Assembly (NCBI GenBank): GCA_039028895.1
Contig: JBCCHF010000027.1
Coordinates: 30,257-94,256, forward strand
Direction of reading: 5' to 3'
DNA length: 64,000 nt
DNA from: JAHDCJ01 sp039028895
GTDB taxonomy: Bacteria; Bacteroidota; Bacteroidia; Chitinophagales; Saprospiraceae
Part shown: positions 42,930-52,156 of the stretch, in pieces
How the letters are laid out: each line of letters starts with the position of its first letter
How positions within the stretch are numbered: the first letter of the stretch is position 1
Position numbers and translations under genes: made by a program
Notes under the pieces: model-generated
Databases searched by the model: none
What the model saw: only the letters and a program-made list of their open reading frames with translations
Told to the model about the DNA's origin: nothing

Positions 42930-45692
42930 CTATAAACTTTTTCGCTTTTTCCACCATGTGAAAATAGAAATACTTAATAATACGAGAGCAAGTAACATCC
43001 AGACATAGATTTGTCCGGAGCTTTTTTCATTAAGTTCAATTGGTCCGCCCGGACCTACCATATTGAATCCTGCCCAGAAATAAGGAGATTTGAGTGCATT
43101 GGATAAACCTTCCGTCTTGAGATAATCCATTTTTGCTTGCCGCAATGCTTCAGTCGAAGTTTTGTTTTCTCCAATGTGCCTGTAGAAATAGTTAAAAATA
43201 GAGGCAGTAGAAGCATCATTGACACTCCACAGACTGGAAATAAGTCGTTTAGATCCTGCAAAAGTAAATCCTCTTGCCAGACTCATAACGCCTTCTCCTT
43301 CAGCCAGAGTTCCGAGCCCGGTTTGACATGCTGACAATACCACGAGTTCAGCTGGCAACTGCAAGGTATAAAGTTCTGCGAGTTCCAGTTTTGATTCTCC
43401 AAATGAAATAAAAGGTTGTCCCGTTTCTGCCGAAGCATGGGTTGAAAGGTGTATGACACTAAATAGTCCTGCCTGGGCAATAAATTCCTCTACGCTCGCC
43501 TGGTTGTCAAAGTAGAAAGCACCATCATAAGTGGCTTTGATATTTTCCAATTCAGACTTGCTGTTAACAAGGACAGGCAGGTCGGTGCCTTTGACTGCAA
43601 AAGGAGCAAATCCTATAACGTCATGATTCACCAGACTTGGTGTTAGCTCATTGGTCTGTTCAGTCAGGATCGTAGCAGAATAGCCATAACTAATGGCGTA
43701 CCGATGTAAAAGGTAGGGGAAGGTACCGAGTAAGGTCCCTTCACTTTTTTGATGGATTAATGATTCGAAAGGCAGGAAATTTAGCTTGCCATCTGGAATG
43801 ATAACTAGAGAGGCGCCTTCAGGAAGCAACTGTTGAAGCCCGTTTCCAAAGAGTAATTGATAAACTGAAAATGCTTTTTCGGCATAAGCAGCAGGGTCAT
43901 TTTGAATTTTGTTTCGCGCTGAAAAGAGATCAAGATATTCGTTCAATTCATTATCAATGGCTGTTCTTTTTTCACGAAAGAAAAAAGTAGAATCTTTGCC
44001 AGCTAATAACCCATAGATATATTCTGACCCAAAAAAGTATTCGATCAGATACTGTTCATCTCCGGATTGAGCTTCAAAAAATTGGCCCAATTCAACGACT
44101 TCTGGTCTATACTTGATTTCAAAATATTGAGGATGATCTGCACTTATTTGTTCCAGGAATAATTCATTGGATTCCAGTGCATCAGCCACAGCTTTTCGGT
44201 AAGGCTCAAGATCTGATTCACCATAGTCTTCGGCATCCTGAAGTTCAGATCTGGCGACTTGTAGCCGAACCTGTAACTCAAACTCCTGATCAGCTATGGA
44301 ATCTGGGACAACAGTTCTTGCATTTATTCCCAGAAGTGCGTCAAGAAGCAAAATGGCCTTACTCTTTTCCATGAAATAAAAGGCTTGCTTATGATCTCCC
44401 AGGGCGTAGCAGATGTCAAGAGCGGATGCGTACATAGGACGAATTTGCTTTCGCCAAAACAGCTTTGATTCGGTCGATCCCTGTTCGAAGCGCATGATGT
44501 CTGTCAGGAAATCAGTTAATTTGAAGTAACTGAGTGCTTGTTCAAGTTTGGGCCTGTCTTCAGGTGTATGAGTTTTGTAACTCAATGCGTTGGCCATATC
44601 CACAAGGTAGGTCAACAAGTCACTTTTATTAGATACGTCTTTGAGTAAATCTTTCTGCGCAAAAGGATCTTTTCCTTGATCAAATTGGGGCAGTAGGCTT
44701 GAAATCGCTTCTGCATAAGCCTTAATGGCTTTGGCTTGTTCACCTCGATCAAGATACAAGTCGCCCAGGTTGTCATAGCACATAGCTTGTAATGACGGCA
44801 TATCAGTAGCCATTTTTAGCGCCTCATCAAGTAAGTTGGCAGCAGTATTCAGATCACCACGACGACTGTAAACGACGGCCATATTGTTTAAGGTAGATGC
44901 CACTTCAGACTCCAGTTCCAGTTCTTCGTAAAGTGTTTTTGCTTTCAAGTAATAGTTAAGAGCATCTTCATAGACCTTTAATTCGTCATATACGAAAGCC
45001 ATGTTGAGATAGCAGCCAGCTTCATCATTCTGAAGTCGATAGCTTTTTTCCGGAAGGAGATTAAAAGCCGATTCAGCTAATTTCAAAGAATCGATAGCAG
45101 TCTGGAATTCTCCTTTATTGAGGTGAATATTGCCATAATCAAGCAAGCAACGGGCAATCTCGCTGTCGATGTTTTTTTCTCTTGCTTTTTGCAAGGCAAT
45201 ACCTAGGTAATTAAGCGCTAAATCGAAATCGCCCCTATCAAAATAAGCACCAGCAAGTACCCGGTATGCCTGAACTGCCCGATTTTCACCCAATGCGTCA
45301 TAAATTGAGGATGACCGTCGAAGATGTTTAATGCCTTTCGTATGTTCATTTACGGCGAGGTAGAAAACCCCCAGATTGTTATTTGATCTACCTATCTCAA
45401 AATCCCCTGCCGGCAAAGCTTTTTCGCGGAGGGCGAGGCTCTGATGTGTTGCCTGAATCGCAAGTTGGAGATCGCCTTCCCGAAAGTGTTGAACCCCAAT
45501 ACTATGGTAAACCATCGCCAGTGTGATAACAGAATCAGGACACGTGGAGAGTTGCTGTGCGACAGTCGACATTAAAGCTAAATCTCCCGATGCAATGGCC
45601 CCCTCAGCATCTATGCCTGAAACACATTGACTTTTTAGCAGAAAAGGGAAAAGGGGGAAAAGTATGACCAAAATTGCTGATCTGGTGTCCAT
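42930..45692 (-). CDS. TPR-CHAT protein: secreted or membrane-anchored caspase-like protease
   Basis: 920 residues from ATG 45692, which starts a signal peptide (MDTRSAILVILFPLFPFLLK, then SQC). Residues about 50-340 are seven or eight tetratricopeptide repeats (GVQHFREGDLQLAIQATHQS, NNLGVFYLAVNEHTKG, LDYGNIHLNKGEFQTAIDSL). A helical linker leads to a CHAT domain at about 600-870 with the His-Cys dyad in HLSTHASAE (His752) and LSACQTGLG (Cys789). A C-terminal helix (VWMLLALVLLSISIFTWW) plus KKRKSL anchors it. CHAT domains are caspase relatives; this topology puts protease and TPRs outside the cytoplasm. It follows the subtilase gene on the same strand, separated by the hairpin array. Confidence 0.92.
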   Translation of the reverse strand: MDTRSAILVILFPLFPFLLKSQCVSGIDAEGAIASGDLALMSTVAQQLSTCPDSVITLAMVYHSIGVQHFREGDLQLAIQATHQSLALREKALPAGDFEIGRSNNNLGVFYLAVNEHTKGIKHLRRSSSIYDALGENRAVQAYRVLAGAYFDRGDFDLALNYLGIALQKAREKNIDSEIARCLLDYGNIHLNKGEFQTAIDSLKLAESAFNLLPEKSYRLQNDEAGCYLNMAFVYDELKVYEDALNYYLKAKTLYEELELESEVASTLNNMAVVYSRRGDLNTAANLLDEALKMATDMPSLQAMCYDNLGDLYLDRGEQAKAIKAYAEAISSLLPQFDQGKDPFAQKDLLKDVSNKSDLLTYLVDMANALSYKTHTPEDRPKLEQALSYFKLTDFLTDIMRFEQGSTESKLFWRKQIRPMYASALDICYALGDHKQAFYFMEKSKAILLLDALLGINARTVVPDSIADQEFELQVRLQVARSELQDAEDYGESDLEPYRKAVADALESNELFLEQISADHPQYFEIKYRPEVVELGQFFEAQSGDEQYLIEYFFGSEYIYGLLAGKDSTFFFREKRTAIDNELNEYLDLFSARNKIQNDPAAYAEKAFSVYQLLFGNGLQQLLPEGASLVIIPDGKLNFLPFESLIHQKSEGTLLGTFPYLLHRYAISYGYSATILTEQTNELTPSLVNHDVIGFAPFAVKGTDLPVLVNSKSELENIKATYDGAFYFDNQASVEEFIAQAGLFSVIHLSTHASAETGQPFISFGESKLELAELYTLQLPAELVVLSACQTGLGTLAEGEGVMSLARGFTFAGSKRLISSLWSVNDASTASIFNYFYRHIGENKTSTEALRQAKMDYLKTEGLSNALKSPYFWAGFNMVGPGGPIELNEKSSGQIYVWMLLALVLLSISIFTWWKKRKSL

Positions 45693-45721
45693 AGGGTGCA
45701 ATTTAGGATAAATATGGCTAC

Positions 45722-46190
45722 CTCACTCTATATCCCTCTCTTGCAGGAGAGGGATATTTTGGACACTTGATGTGAAGGTTCCCTTCTTCTTGAGGAGAAG
45801 GATTAGGGATGAGGTGTTTTGTATATGTGATATTATCTTGGCTAGCTCACCCTATGTCCCTCTCCTCTAGGAGAGGGATATTCTGGACACTTGATGTGGA
45901 GGTTCCCTTCTCCTTGAGGAGAAGGATTAGGGATGAGGTGTTTTGTATATGTGATATCATCTTGGCTAGCTCACCCTATGTCTCTCTCCTCTAGGAGAGG
46001 GACATTCTGGGCACTTGATGTGGAGGTTCCCTTCTCCTTGAGGAGAAGGATTAGGGATGAGGTGTTTTGTATATGTGATATTATCTTGGCTACCTCACCC
46101 TATGTCCCTCTCCTCTAGGAAGAGGGATATTCTGGATACTTGATGTGGAGGTTCCCTTCTCCTTGAGGAGAAGGGTTAGGGTTGAGGTGG
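45722..46190. repeat. Four-copy 124-bp tandem array of paired hairpins (BIME-like)
   Basis: Units start at CTCAC at 45722, 45846, 45970 and 46094, a period of exactly 124 bp; the fourth lacks the linker. Each unit holds two related palindromes in inverted orientation: CCCTCTCCTCTAGGAGAGGG and CCTTCTCCTTGAGGAGAAGG, joined by a 25-bp spacer and followed by a linker of about 30 bp. The outer flanks (CTCACCCTA; its counterpart CACCTCATCCCTAA) are also similar, so a unit is two REP-like sequences head to head. The array fills the space between the subtilase stop and the TPR-CHAT start. No gene is seen in it. Short open frames across it are repeats of each other. Confidence 0.9.
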
Positions 46191-48899
46191 TCAATGCTTA
46201 ACCACCTTAATCGTCCTTACCTCTTGACCAACCTGCACGGAGACCAGGTAAATACCTGGCACAAAATCAGCCAGACTTATAGTCCGACTTTGGCCTTCTC
46301 CAATTGAGACACCATGCTTTGCATAAAGTGTATTGCCCAGGAGGTCTCTGACAGCAATGGTTGCATTTTCAAGATTAAAATCAGGTGCTAATTGCAACTC
46401 ACCAGAGGTTGGATTGGGAAAGACTTTAAGCGTGAACACTTCATCAGGAAACCCTTCAATCGAAGTTATGACACAGGGAAGATTGAAGTTGATGAAATTA
46501 CCGTTTTCCACAAAAGTGTTGAGGCCTTCGACCTCGACTGCAGCATCGATAATACAATTCCTGATGTCGAGATAATCGTCGATATTACCAGCGCAATACA
46601 CTTCAGCTGCGATAGCGGCTACCACTGGGGCAGCCATTGAGGTGCCGGACTTTAGTCCCATGGTGCCGCCTGGTAATGTACTGTTGATGTCTTCACCAGG
46701 AGCAGCAATATCAATACAGTCTGTCGAGAAATTAGAAAACGGACTGATAAGCGTATCACCGCTCATAGACATGCCAATCGCTCCGACGGAAATCACATTA
46801 TTACCTGCGTTACAAGCTGGGAATTGGGGATGCTCCTGCAGGTCTATGGTGTCATTCCCCGCTGCTGCAATGGCTATTGCATTATAGTTGTTTCGGGCAG
46901 AGTCGAGAAAGTTATTGAGAATGTCACTGTCGTTATCATACCAGCCCCAACTACAGTTGATTACATCAGCGCCCTGCTGTAATGCGTAATAGAAGCCACA
47001 GACGATATCAAATAACTCGGCAACGCCATTTTCGTTATGCGTCTTGATCGGCAACAGTTTATAGTTGCCACAGGCATTATTGACTTCGAGATTGTTTTTA
47101 ATTATTCCTGCAAGGTGAGTGCCATGGCTATGGTCGTCCTGCACATTATTATTGTCTTTGACGAAGTTATAACCGACCACATCGTCGATCAGGCAACTGC
47201 CGTCTTCATCTAAGCTGTCGATATCTTCCTGGAAATTTCGGTAGATAAGAGGAACGAGGTCGGGATGATCAAAGTCAAGGCCTGTGTCAAGGATGGCTAT
47301 CAAGACATCATGAGGACCACCCGGGATTGGTGGAGGTGCTTGCAATTGAGTGAATACTGGTGGCGGGGCGCCTTGGAGCTCATTCCAGACAAATCGGTTG
47401 AAGTCGACACCGTCGACATCTGCTGTACTTTTGGCAGAAGCCTTCTTTTCGGTGATACCTACCGAAGGTCCGGAGCCAGAAAGGCCACCCATCGCAGCCG
47501 TATCCTGCCCAAAATGCCATAGCTCGACAACACTGCACATGCAAGTGTCTACATGAGCAACACCAAACGAATTTCGGATAGAGTCTTTATACATCGGGGT
47601 GGCTGAAGGACTGAACTGTACGACCAACTGATTTGGCACATATGGTCCTTTATCACAATCTACATCGTATGGGATACCATAAGTCAACAGACTATCTCCA
47701 ATATAAGGAGGGAATGTTTCAGGGTATAATGTATTTACGCCCAGTTTGACATCATCAATAATCCAGAAAAAATAATCTGCTTCAATAGTGAACTTAATAC
47801 GGAACTGATTAGTAGGAATCGCTCCGCTAAGTGGAATCCGAAGTTGCTCGTATGCAGGCGTAGCATCTCCTGGCGGCACATTTTGATTAATCATGATTGG
47901 TGGACTCCAGTTGTTGCCACCATCAGAACTGAAAGCCACAGAAGTGACTGAGTTTTGTTGTCGAAAATATTGGTTAAAAGTTAACAGGATGTTACTGGCC
48001 GGCATGCCTGATAAGTCGATTATTGGTGAGATCAGTTCACTTATCTGGAGTGCGGGGACAGGTCCGTTGCCTAGGTTTTGGTCATCTCCGCCATTGTCGT
48101 AAAAATCGGAGTCGAAAACCATCGCTCCATTACTTAAAGATGGCGATAAAATGGGTTGGTCGCCAAAGGGCCCTGCAAAAGCCCCCTGGTCGGCTTTGCC
48201 ATCACTTTCCCAAACCCACAGTGCGTTGGGGTCACTGATGCCTATGGTCGTCCAGTCATGTAGTCCGCCATTAAAATCACCTTCACCGGGAACATTTCCC
48301 CATACAGTTTGGGGTGGATATGAATTATTGTCTTCAATGATTTGGATATCATCAATGATCCAGAAATAGTAATCGCCGAAAAAGAGGAATTGGATGAAGA
48401 CGCTGTCACCAAGGATGTTTTCTGTAATGTCAAGTGTGATAACATCTTTATGCGAGGTTTCTACGTTTTCCAGGATATCGTTATTGTTGAAAATCGGTTG
48501 GGTTAAAAATTCTCCTATACTTGCCTCGACAAGAGATTGGGAGTGAGAATTTCGATAATATTGGTTGAATTTCAGATAATAACGAGAGGTTGGGCTAAAG
48601 TTTTGGAAATGATAAGTGAATCCGTAAAATGCCTCAACGAAAGGCTGTCCGGATTGAATGATAGAATCTGCGTTAACCATTAAAGCTCCTCCACCAGATT
48701 CGGAAAAAATAGCTGGACGGTCGTTCCAGAATTGACCATTAGAAGCGGTGCCGTCTGGGCTCCAGGTCCACCCAGGAGCTGTTACCGGCGTTGTGAAGTT
48801 TTCTTCGTAAAGGATAGTTTGGGCATTGGAAAAAGGAATCGCCAACAGGGCGAATAGGGCTACAATCCAAAGAGATTTGGTGGGGTAACGGTTCTTCAT
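46191..48899 (-). CDS. Secreted subtilisin-family (S8) serine protease with T9SS domain
   Basis: 902 residues from ATG 48899 (signal peptide SLWIVALFALLAIPFSNAQ). Two MAM-like or jelly-roll domains of similar sequence lie at about 30-195 and 210-400 (each ending DYYFWIIDDIQI or DYFFWIIDDVKL). A propeptide-like segment follows (PNQLVVQFSPSATPMY), and the S8 domain has Asp538 (ILDTGLD), His592 (HSHGTHLAG) and Ser754 (SGTSMAAP), all intact. A type A T9SS domain ends it (VFPNPTSGELQL to RTIKVVKH). It is an exported protease. It diverges from the ECF sigma gene and is followed by the hairpin array and the TPR-CHAT gene. Confidence 0.95.
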   Translation of the reverse strand: MKNRYPTKSLWIVALFALLAIPFSNAQTILYEENFTTPVTAPGWTWSPDGTASNGQFWNDRPAIFSESGGGALMVNADSIIQSGQPFVEAFYGFTYHFQNFSPTSRYYLKFNQYYRNSHSQSLVEASIGEFLTQPIFNNNDILENVETSHKDVITLDITENILGDSVFIQFLFFGDYYFWIIDDIQIIEDNNSYPPQTVWGNVPGEGDFNGGLHDWTTIGISDPNALWVWESDGKADQGAFAGPFGDQPILSPSLSNGAMVFDSDFYDNGGDDQNLGNGPVPALQISELISPIIDLSGMPASNILLTFNQYFRQQNSVTSVAFSSDGGNNWSPPIMINQNVPPGDATPAYEQLRIPLSGAIPTNQFRIKFTIEADYFFWIIDDVKLGVNTLYPETFPPYIGDSLLTYGIPYDVDCDKGPYVPNQLVVQFSPSATPMYKDSIRNSFGVAHVDTCMCSVVELWHFGQDTAAMGGLSGSGPSVGITEKKASAKSTADVDGVDFNRFVWNELQGAPPPVFTQLQAPPPIPGGPHDVLIAILDTGLDFDHPDLVPLIYRNFQEDIDSLDEDGSCLIDDVVGYNFVKDNNNVQDDHSHGTHLAGIIKNNLEVNNACGNYKLLPIKTHNENGVAELFDIVCGFYYALQQGADVINCSWGWYDNDSDILNNFLDSARNNYNAIAIAAAGNDTIDLQEHPQFPACNAGNNVISVGAIGMSMSGDTLISPFSNFSTDCIDIAAPGEDINSTLPGGTMGLKSGTSMAAPVVAAIAAEVYCAGNIDDYLDIRNCIIDAAVEVEGLNTFVENGNFINFNLPCVITSIEGFPDEVFTLKVFPNPTSGELQLAPDFNLENATIAVRDLLGNTLYAKHGVSIGEGQSRTISLADFVPGIYLVSVQVGQEVRTIKVVKH

Positions 48900-49109
48900 A
48901 TCAACATAGTTCTTCAGAAAAAAGATAAGGGTTTTCAATAAGATTTGCCATTATATCCTGCTTCTTTTAAATTGTTACCGGATATTTAGCAACTTCCTAA
49001 ACAGATTTTTACACAAGTGTTTTGATTTTTGACTCAGCACATGAATTCCAAACAAAATCTTAAATTTATAGGGCTCAACTAACCTGTTGGAAAAATTTCA
49101 GATTACACA

Positions 49110-49691
49110 ATGGTTGAAAAGACACCCCATCCGGATAATAGGTATGTCCATGCACTGGTTAATAATGACTCTGTTTTGGTGAAAGAGATCTATGATCGGT
49201 TTTCGGATAACATCACCCGTATGATCACCCGAAATAACGGTACAACTAAAGATGCAAAAGACATTTTTCAGGAAGGTCTGATCATTATTTATGAAAAGGC
49301 GTGCAGGGGTAACTTTGTCTTGAACTGTCCATTTGAAGCCTTCTTGTTTCTGATCTGTAAGCGTAAATGGTTGAATGAATTGAAAAAACGAGGACGCGGC
49401 GGGGTAACAATTGAAGAAGAACGATTATCTATCAGTGAACCGGACGCACTGACACTTGCAGAACAGACCCAAACTGAAAATGACCGAAACAACTTGTTTT
49501 GGACAAAATTCAGAGAACTAGGAGAGCGCTGTCAACAACTGCTGAAACTGTCATGGGGCGGTATTTCGATGGACGAGGTCGCTTCCAAAATGGAAGTCAC
49601 TTACGGGTATGCCCGAAAGAAAAAATCGGAGTGTGTCGCAAGACTGATGAAACTGGTCAAAAGCGATCCGGCTTATGAAACACTAATCTGA
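49110..49691 (+). CDS. ECF-type sigma factor
   Basis: 193 residues. Region 2 is KEIYDRFSDNITRMITRNNG then DAKDIFQEGLIIIYEKA, and region 4 is CQQLLKLSWGGISMDEVASK followed by a helix-turn-helix (YGYARKKKSECVARLMKLV). The sequence belongs to the divergent ECF group of Bacteroidota. The TPR membrane protein 77 bp downstream is the likely anti-sigma partner. The divergent subtilase and TPR-CHAT genes are possible targets. Confidence 0.9.
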   Translation: MVEKTPHPDNRYVHALVNNDSVLVKEIYDRFSDNITRMITRNNGTTKDAKDIFQEGLIIIYEKACRGNFVLNCPFEAFLFLICKRKWLNELKKRGRGGVTIEEERLSISEPDALTLAEQTQTENDRNNLFWTKFRELGERCQQLLKLSWGGISMDEVASKMEVTYGYARKKKSECVARLMKLVKSDPAYETLI

Positions 49692-49768
49692 AAAGGATAA
49701 CTCCACCAATGAGAACCGGGAAGTTACCTGAGGGTGTAATGCCCGAAAACAGCTAAAGACTGATCACC

Positions 49769-50530
49769 ATGCAAGACAACTACGACATATTTGAACAATA
49801 CCTCAACGGTGAACTGGAAGGCCAGGTGCTTTCCGATCTAGAGGAACAGCTTAAGACCGATGCAGTATTAGCAAAGGAGCTCGAACTTTTCCGCAAGGTA
49901 AAAGCCGGCATTTCTGCAAAGCTGCAATCCCATTCCGGCAAGGAGGCCCTTTTGAAAACAATCGGTGCATTGGAGGGAGAGTATTTCATGGAAGGGCAAC
50001 AAAACAGCGACAGCGAGACCTCTGGAGGACCAAGGCTCGTTAGCCGCCGCTTTATTATGACAGCTATGGCTGTAGCAGCGTCCGTTTTGCTGCTTGTTTT
50101 CATTTGGCAACCCTGGCAGCCATCTATGTCGCTTTATGAGCAATATGCCCAATTTCCAGTAGCTGATCTTACCAGCAGGTCGACTGGAGACCTAGACCTC
50201 ACTAATATGCAGCAAGCCTATAATGCCGGAGACTTTACTACTGCCATTGCCTACTTTGACCAATACCTGTCCTCAAATCGGGAAGATTATGAAATTTCGA
50301 TGTTAAATGGAATTAGTAACCTGCAAGTTGAGAATTTTTCCAGAGCCTTGGCATTACTGGCAAAAGTAGTGTCGAGTAATTCTGCTTTTAAAAATGACGC
50401 AAGGTATTATTTGGCATTGACCTATCTTAAAATGGAAGATATCCCTCGTTGCAAAACCTTTTTAGAAGCGATTCCGGAAGGGGCAGATAAATACACTAAT
50501 GCCAAGGATTTGCTTTCAAAATTGCAATAA
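49769..50530 (+). CDS. Membrane anti-sigma-like protein with periplasmic TPRs
   Basis: 253 residues. The cytoplasmic N-terminus (about 1-90; MQDNYDIFEQYLNGELEGQV) has the helical layout of zinc-less anti-sigma domains. One membrane helix (FIMTAMAVAASVLLLVFIW, about 94-112) leads to two or three TPR-like repeats (NMQQAYNAGDFTTAIAYFDQ, NFSRALALLAKVV, ARYYLALTYLKMEDIPR). A sigma-binding inside and TPRs outside suit signal transduction across the inner membrane. It follows the sigma gene by 77 bp. Confidence 0.82.
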   Translation: MQDNYDIFEQYLNGELEGQVLSDLEEQLKTDAVLAKELELFRKVKAGISAKLQSHSGKEALLKTIGALEGEYFMEGQQNSDSETSGGPRLVSRRFIMTAMAVAASVLLLVFIWQPWQPSMSLYEQYAQFPVADLTSRSTGDLDLTNMQQAYNAGDFTTAIAYFDQYLSSNREDYEISMLNGISNLQVENFSRALALLAKVVSSNSAFKNDARYYLALTYLKMEDIPRCKTFLEAIPEGADKYTNAKDLLSKLQ

Positions 50531-50660
50531 TTTTCGTATAATTATACTTTCCATTCCCCCCCGGGAAATCCCCCTGTTTTAGCATTTTTTGGCATATTGG
50601 TAAAGATGGGTCCACCATTAGGTGCCATTTTTTGAATCGTTCATACTCAAAATCAATTCT

Positions 50661-51908
50661 ATGAAAGCGAAGATCTTTACACTTTCCTTGACATGTTTAT
50701 TTTTTATTACCACTGGTTTCGGCCAATCCAACTTGTTTATTGATAACAGTTTTACTGCCGATCAGATGATTATGGATTTTTTCAATAATTCATGCGTAAC
50801 ACCTTCGAATATTACCTTTAACGGGTCGCCTGCATCCATAGCGTATTTTGAGGGTGCCAACACTAATTTGGGTATCAATGCTGGGATTTTGATTACTTCT
50901 GGTGATGCTACGATGGTTGCCGATGCTGCCAGTACTTTTGCAAATACCTATCACAATACTTCAGGTGATACAGATCTGGAAGCCCTTGTAGGCATTGCAA
51001 CATACGATGCAGCCGTACTTGAGTTTGATATCACAACCACAGGTGGTGATCTTGATTTTCAATATATTTTTGGTTCAGAAGAATATCCTGAGTTTGTGAA
51101 TGCTTCTTTTAATGATGGTTTTGCATTTCTTATTTCAGGGCCTAATATTCCGGGTAACGCCAATATCGCTATGGTGCCCGGAACATCGGACGCTGTAAGT
51201 ATCAATAATGTCAATTCTGGGCTTAACAGCCAGTATTATGTTGATAATCTTACGGCTGTAGATCCCGATGTTGCTTACGATGGATTAACTACAGAACTTC
51301 AGGCTACTTTCTCAGCCGTTGATACTGAAACTTATCATGTTAAGATTGTTGTTGCTGATGCCGCAGATGGTGTATTTGACTCAGGAGTGTTTTTAGGCAT
51401 TGAAAGCCTTTGCGGTCAAATGATGCTTACACCACCAGCTATCGCAAATATTGTTGTGGATGGTTCAACCATTACCCTGGAAAACGATTCCCGCTATGCT
51501 ACCTCCTGGTTTTGGGAATTTGGAGATGGAACTACTTCCAACGAGCGTAACCCTGAGCCACATACCTATACTATTCCTGGCACTTATGAAGTAAAGCTCA
51601 CTACTCAGAATTATTGTTGTACTGATGAATTTACCACAATGGTGACCGTTGGGACAACAAGCGTGGAAGAGCTTCATGGAAATCCTTTCAGACTTTATCC
51701 GAATCCGGTTTCAGACAGACTTTTCCTTGAAAATGATGGTATTGATATCAAAGAGGTCCAGCTTTTCGATCTCAAAGGTCAATTGATCTGTACCACCAAT
51801 GGCACTATCGAAAATGGCTGGGATATCAGCCAGGTTGATACAGGCGTTTATGTGGTACAAGTTATTGCAGAGGAAGGTGTTTATACTTCCAGAGTGGTGA
51901 AAAGATGA
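50661..51908 (+). CDS. Choice-of-anchor L secreted protein with PKD and T9SS domains
   Basis: 415 residues from ATG 50661 with a signal peptide (MKAKIFTLSLTCLFFITTGF, then GQ). The choice-of-anchor L domain (about 20-240) carries the family block LDFQYIFGSEEYPEFVNASF. A PKD-type domain follows (YATSWFWEFGDGTTSNERNP, about 275-345), then a type A T9SS domain (FRLYPNPVSDRLF to SRVVKR). An upstream GTG would only lengthen the signal region. A surface adhesive or structural role is likely. It may be transcribed with the sigma/anti-sigma pair (130-bp gap). Confidence 0.92.
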   Translation: MKAKIFTLSLTCLFFITTGFGQSNLFIDNSFTADQMIMDFFNNSCVTPSNITFNGSPASIAYFEGANTNLGINAGILITSGDATMVADAASTFANTYHNTSGDTDLEALVGIATYDAAVLEFDITTTGGDLDFQYIFGSEEYPEFVNASFNDGFAFLISGPNIPGNANIAMVPGTSDAVSINNVNSGLNSQYYVDNLTAVDPDVAYDGLTTELQATFSAVDTETYHVKIVVADAADGVFDSGVFLGIESLCGQMMLTPPAIANIVVDGSTITLENDSRYATSWFWEFGDGTTSNERNPEPHTYTIPGTYEVKLTTQNYCCTDEFTTMVTVGTTSVEELHGNPFRLYPNPVSDRLFLENDGIDIKEVQLFDLKGQLICTTNGTIENGWDISQVDTGVYVVQVIAEEGVYTSRVVKR

Positions 51909-51909
51909 G

Positions 51910-52044
51910 ACCTCCCCTAACCCCTCCTGAAGTAGAGGAACGACAGCGGCAGATTTGTTAATGACGGCCTTCCCTTAACTCCTCCAAATAGAGGGGCACG
52001 AAAACCAGTTCCTTCTCCCGGAGGAGAAGGTTAGCATGAGGTGC
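51910..52044. repeat. Dispersed hairpin sequences related to the 124-bp array
   Basis: Three imperfect units lie after the choice-of-anchor L gene: CCCCTCCTGAAGTAGAGG, ACTCCTCCAAATAGAGGGG and CCTTCTCCCGGAGGAGAAGG followed by TTAGCATGAGGTG. The last matches the CCTTCTCC..GGAGAAGG..TTAGGGATGAGGTG half-unit at 45722-46190, so this family is dispersed in the genome. Confidence 0.6.
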
Positions 52045-52156
52045 GCAAATCTTTTTTACAAAAATCGGACAACAGGATCCGGATATTTACGTTAAATCTT
52101 GCACTAAACCGTTAATTTTATATTCCTGATAATCAGGATATACACGCGGTCAGCAT

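Noticed and set aside
42930..45692. TPR-CHAT as a CRISPR type III-E (Craspase) partner
   Set aside because: No Cas effector is present, and the protein has a signal peptide and membrane anchor, so it acts outside the cytoplasm.
45809..46118. Two near-identical 61-codon open frames
   Set aside because: They are the same frame read across successive repeat units and contain the hairpins; not genes.
45722..46190. CRISPR array
   Set aside because: The whole 124-bp unit repeats, with no unique spacers between short repeats, and no cas genes are near.
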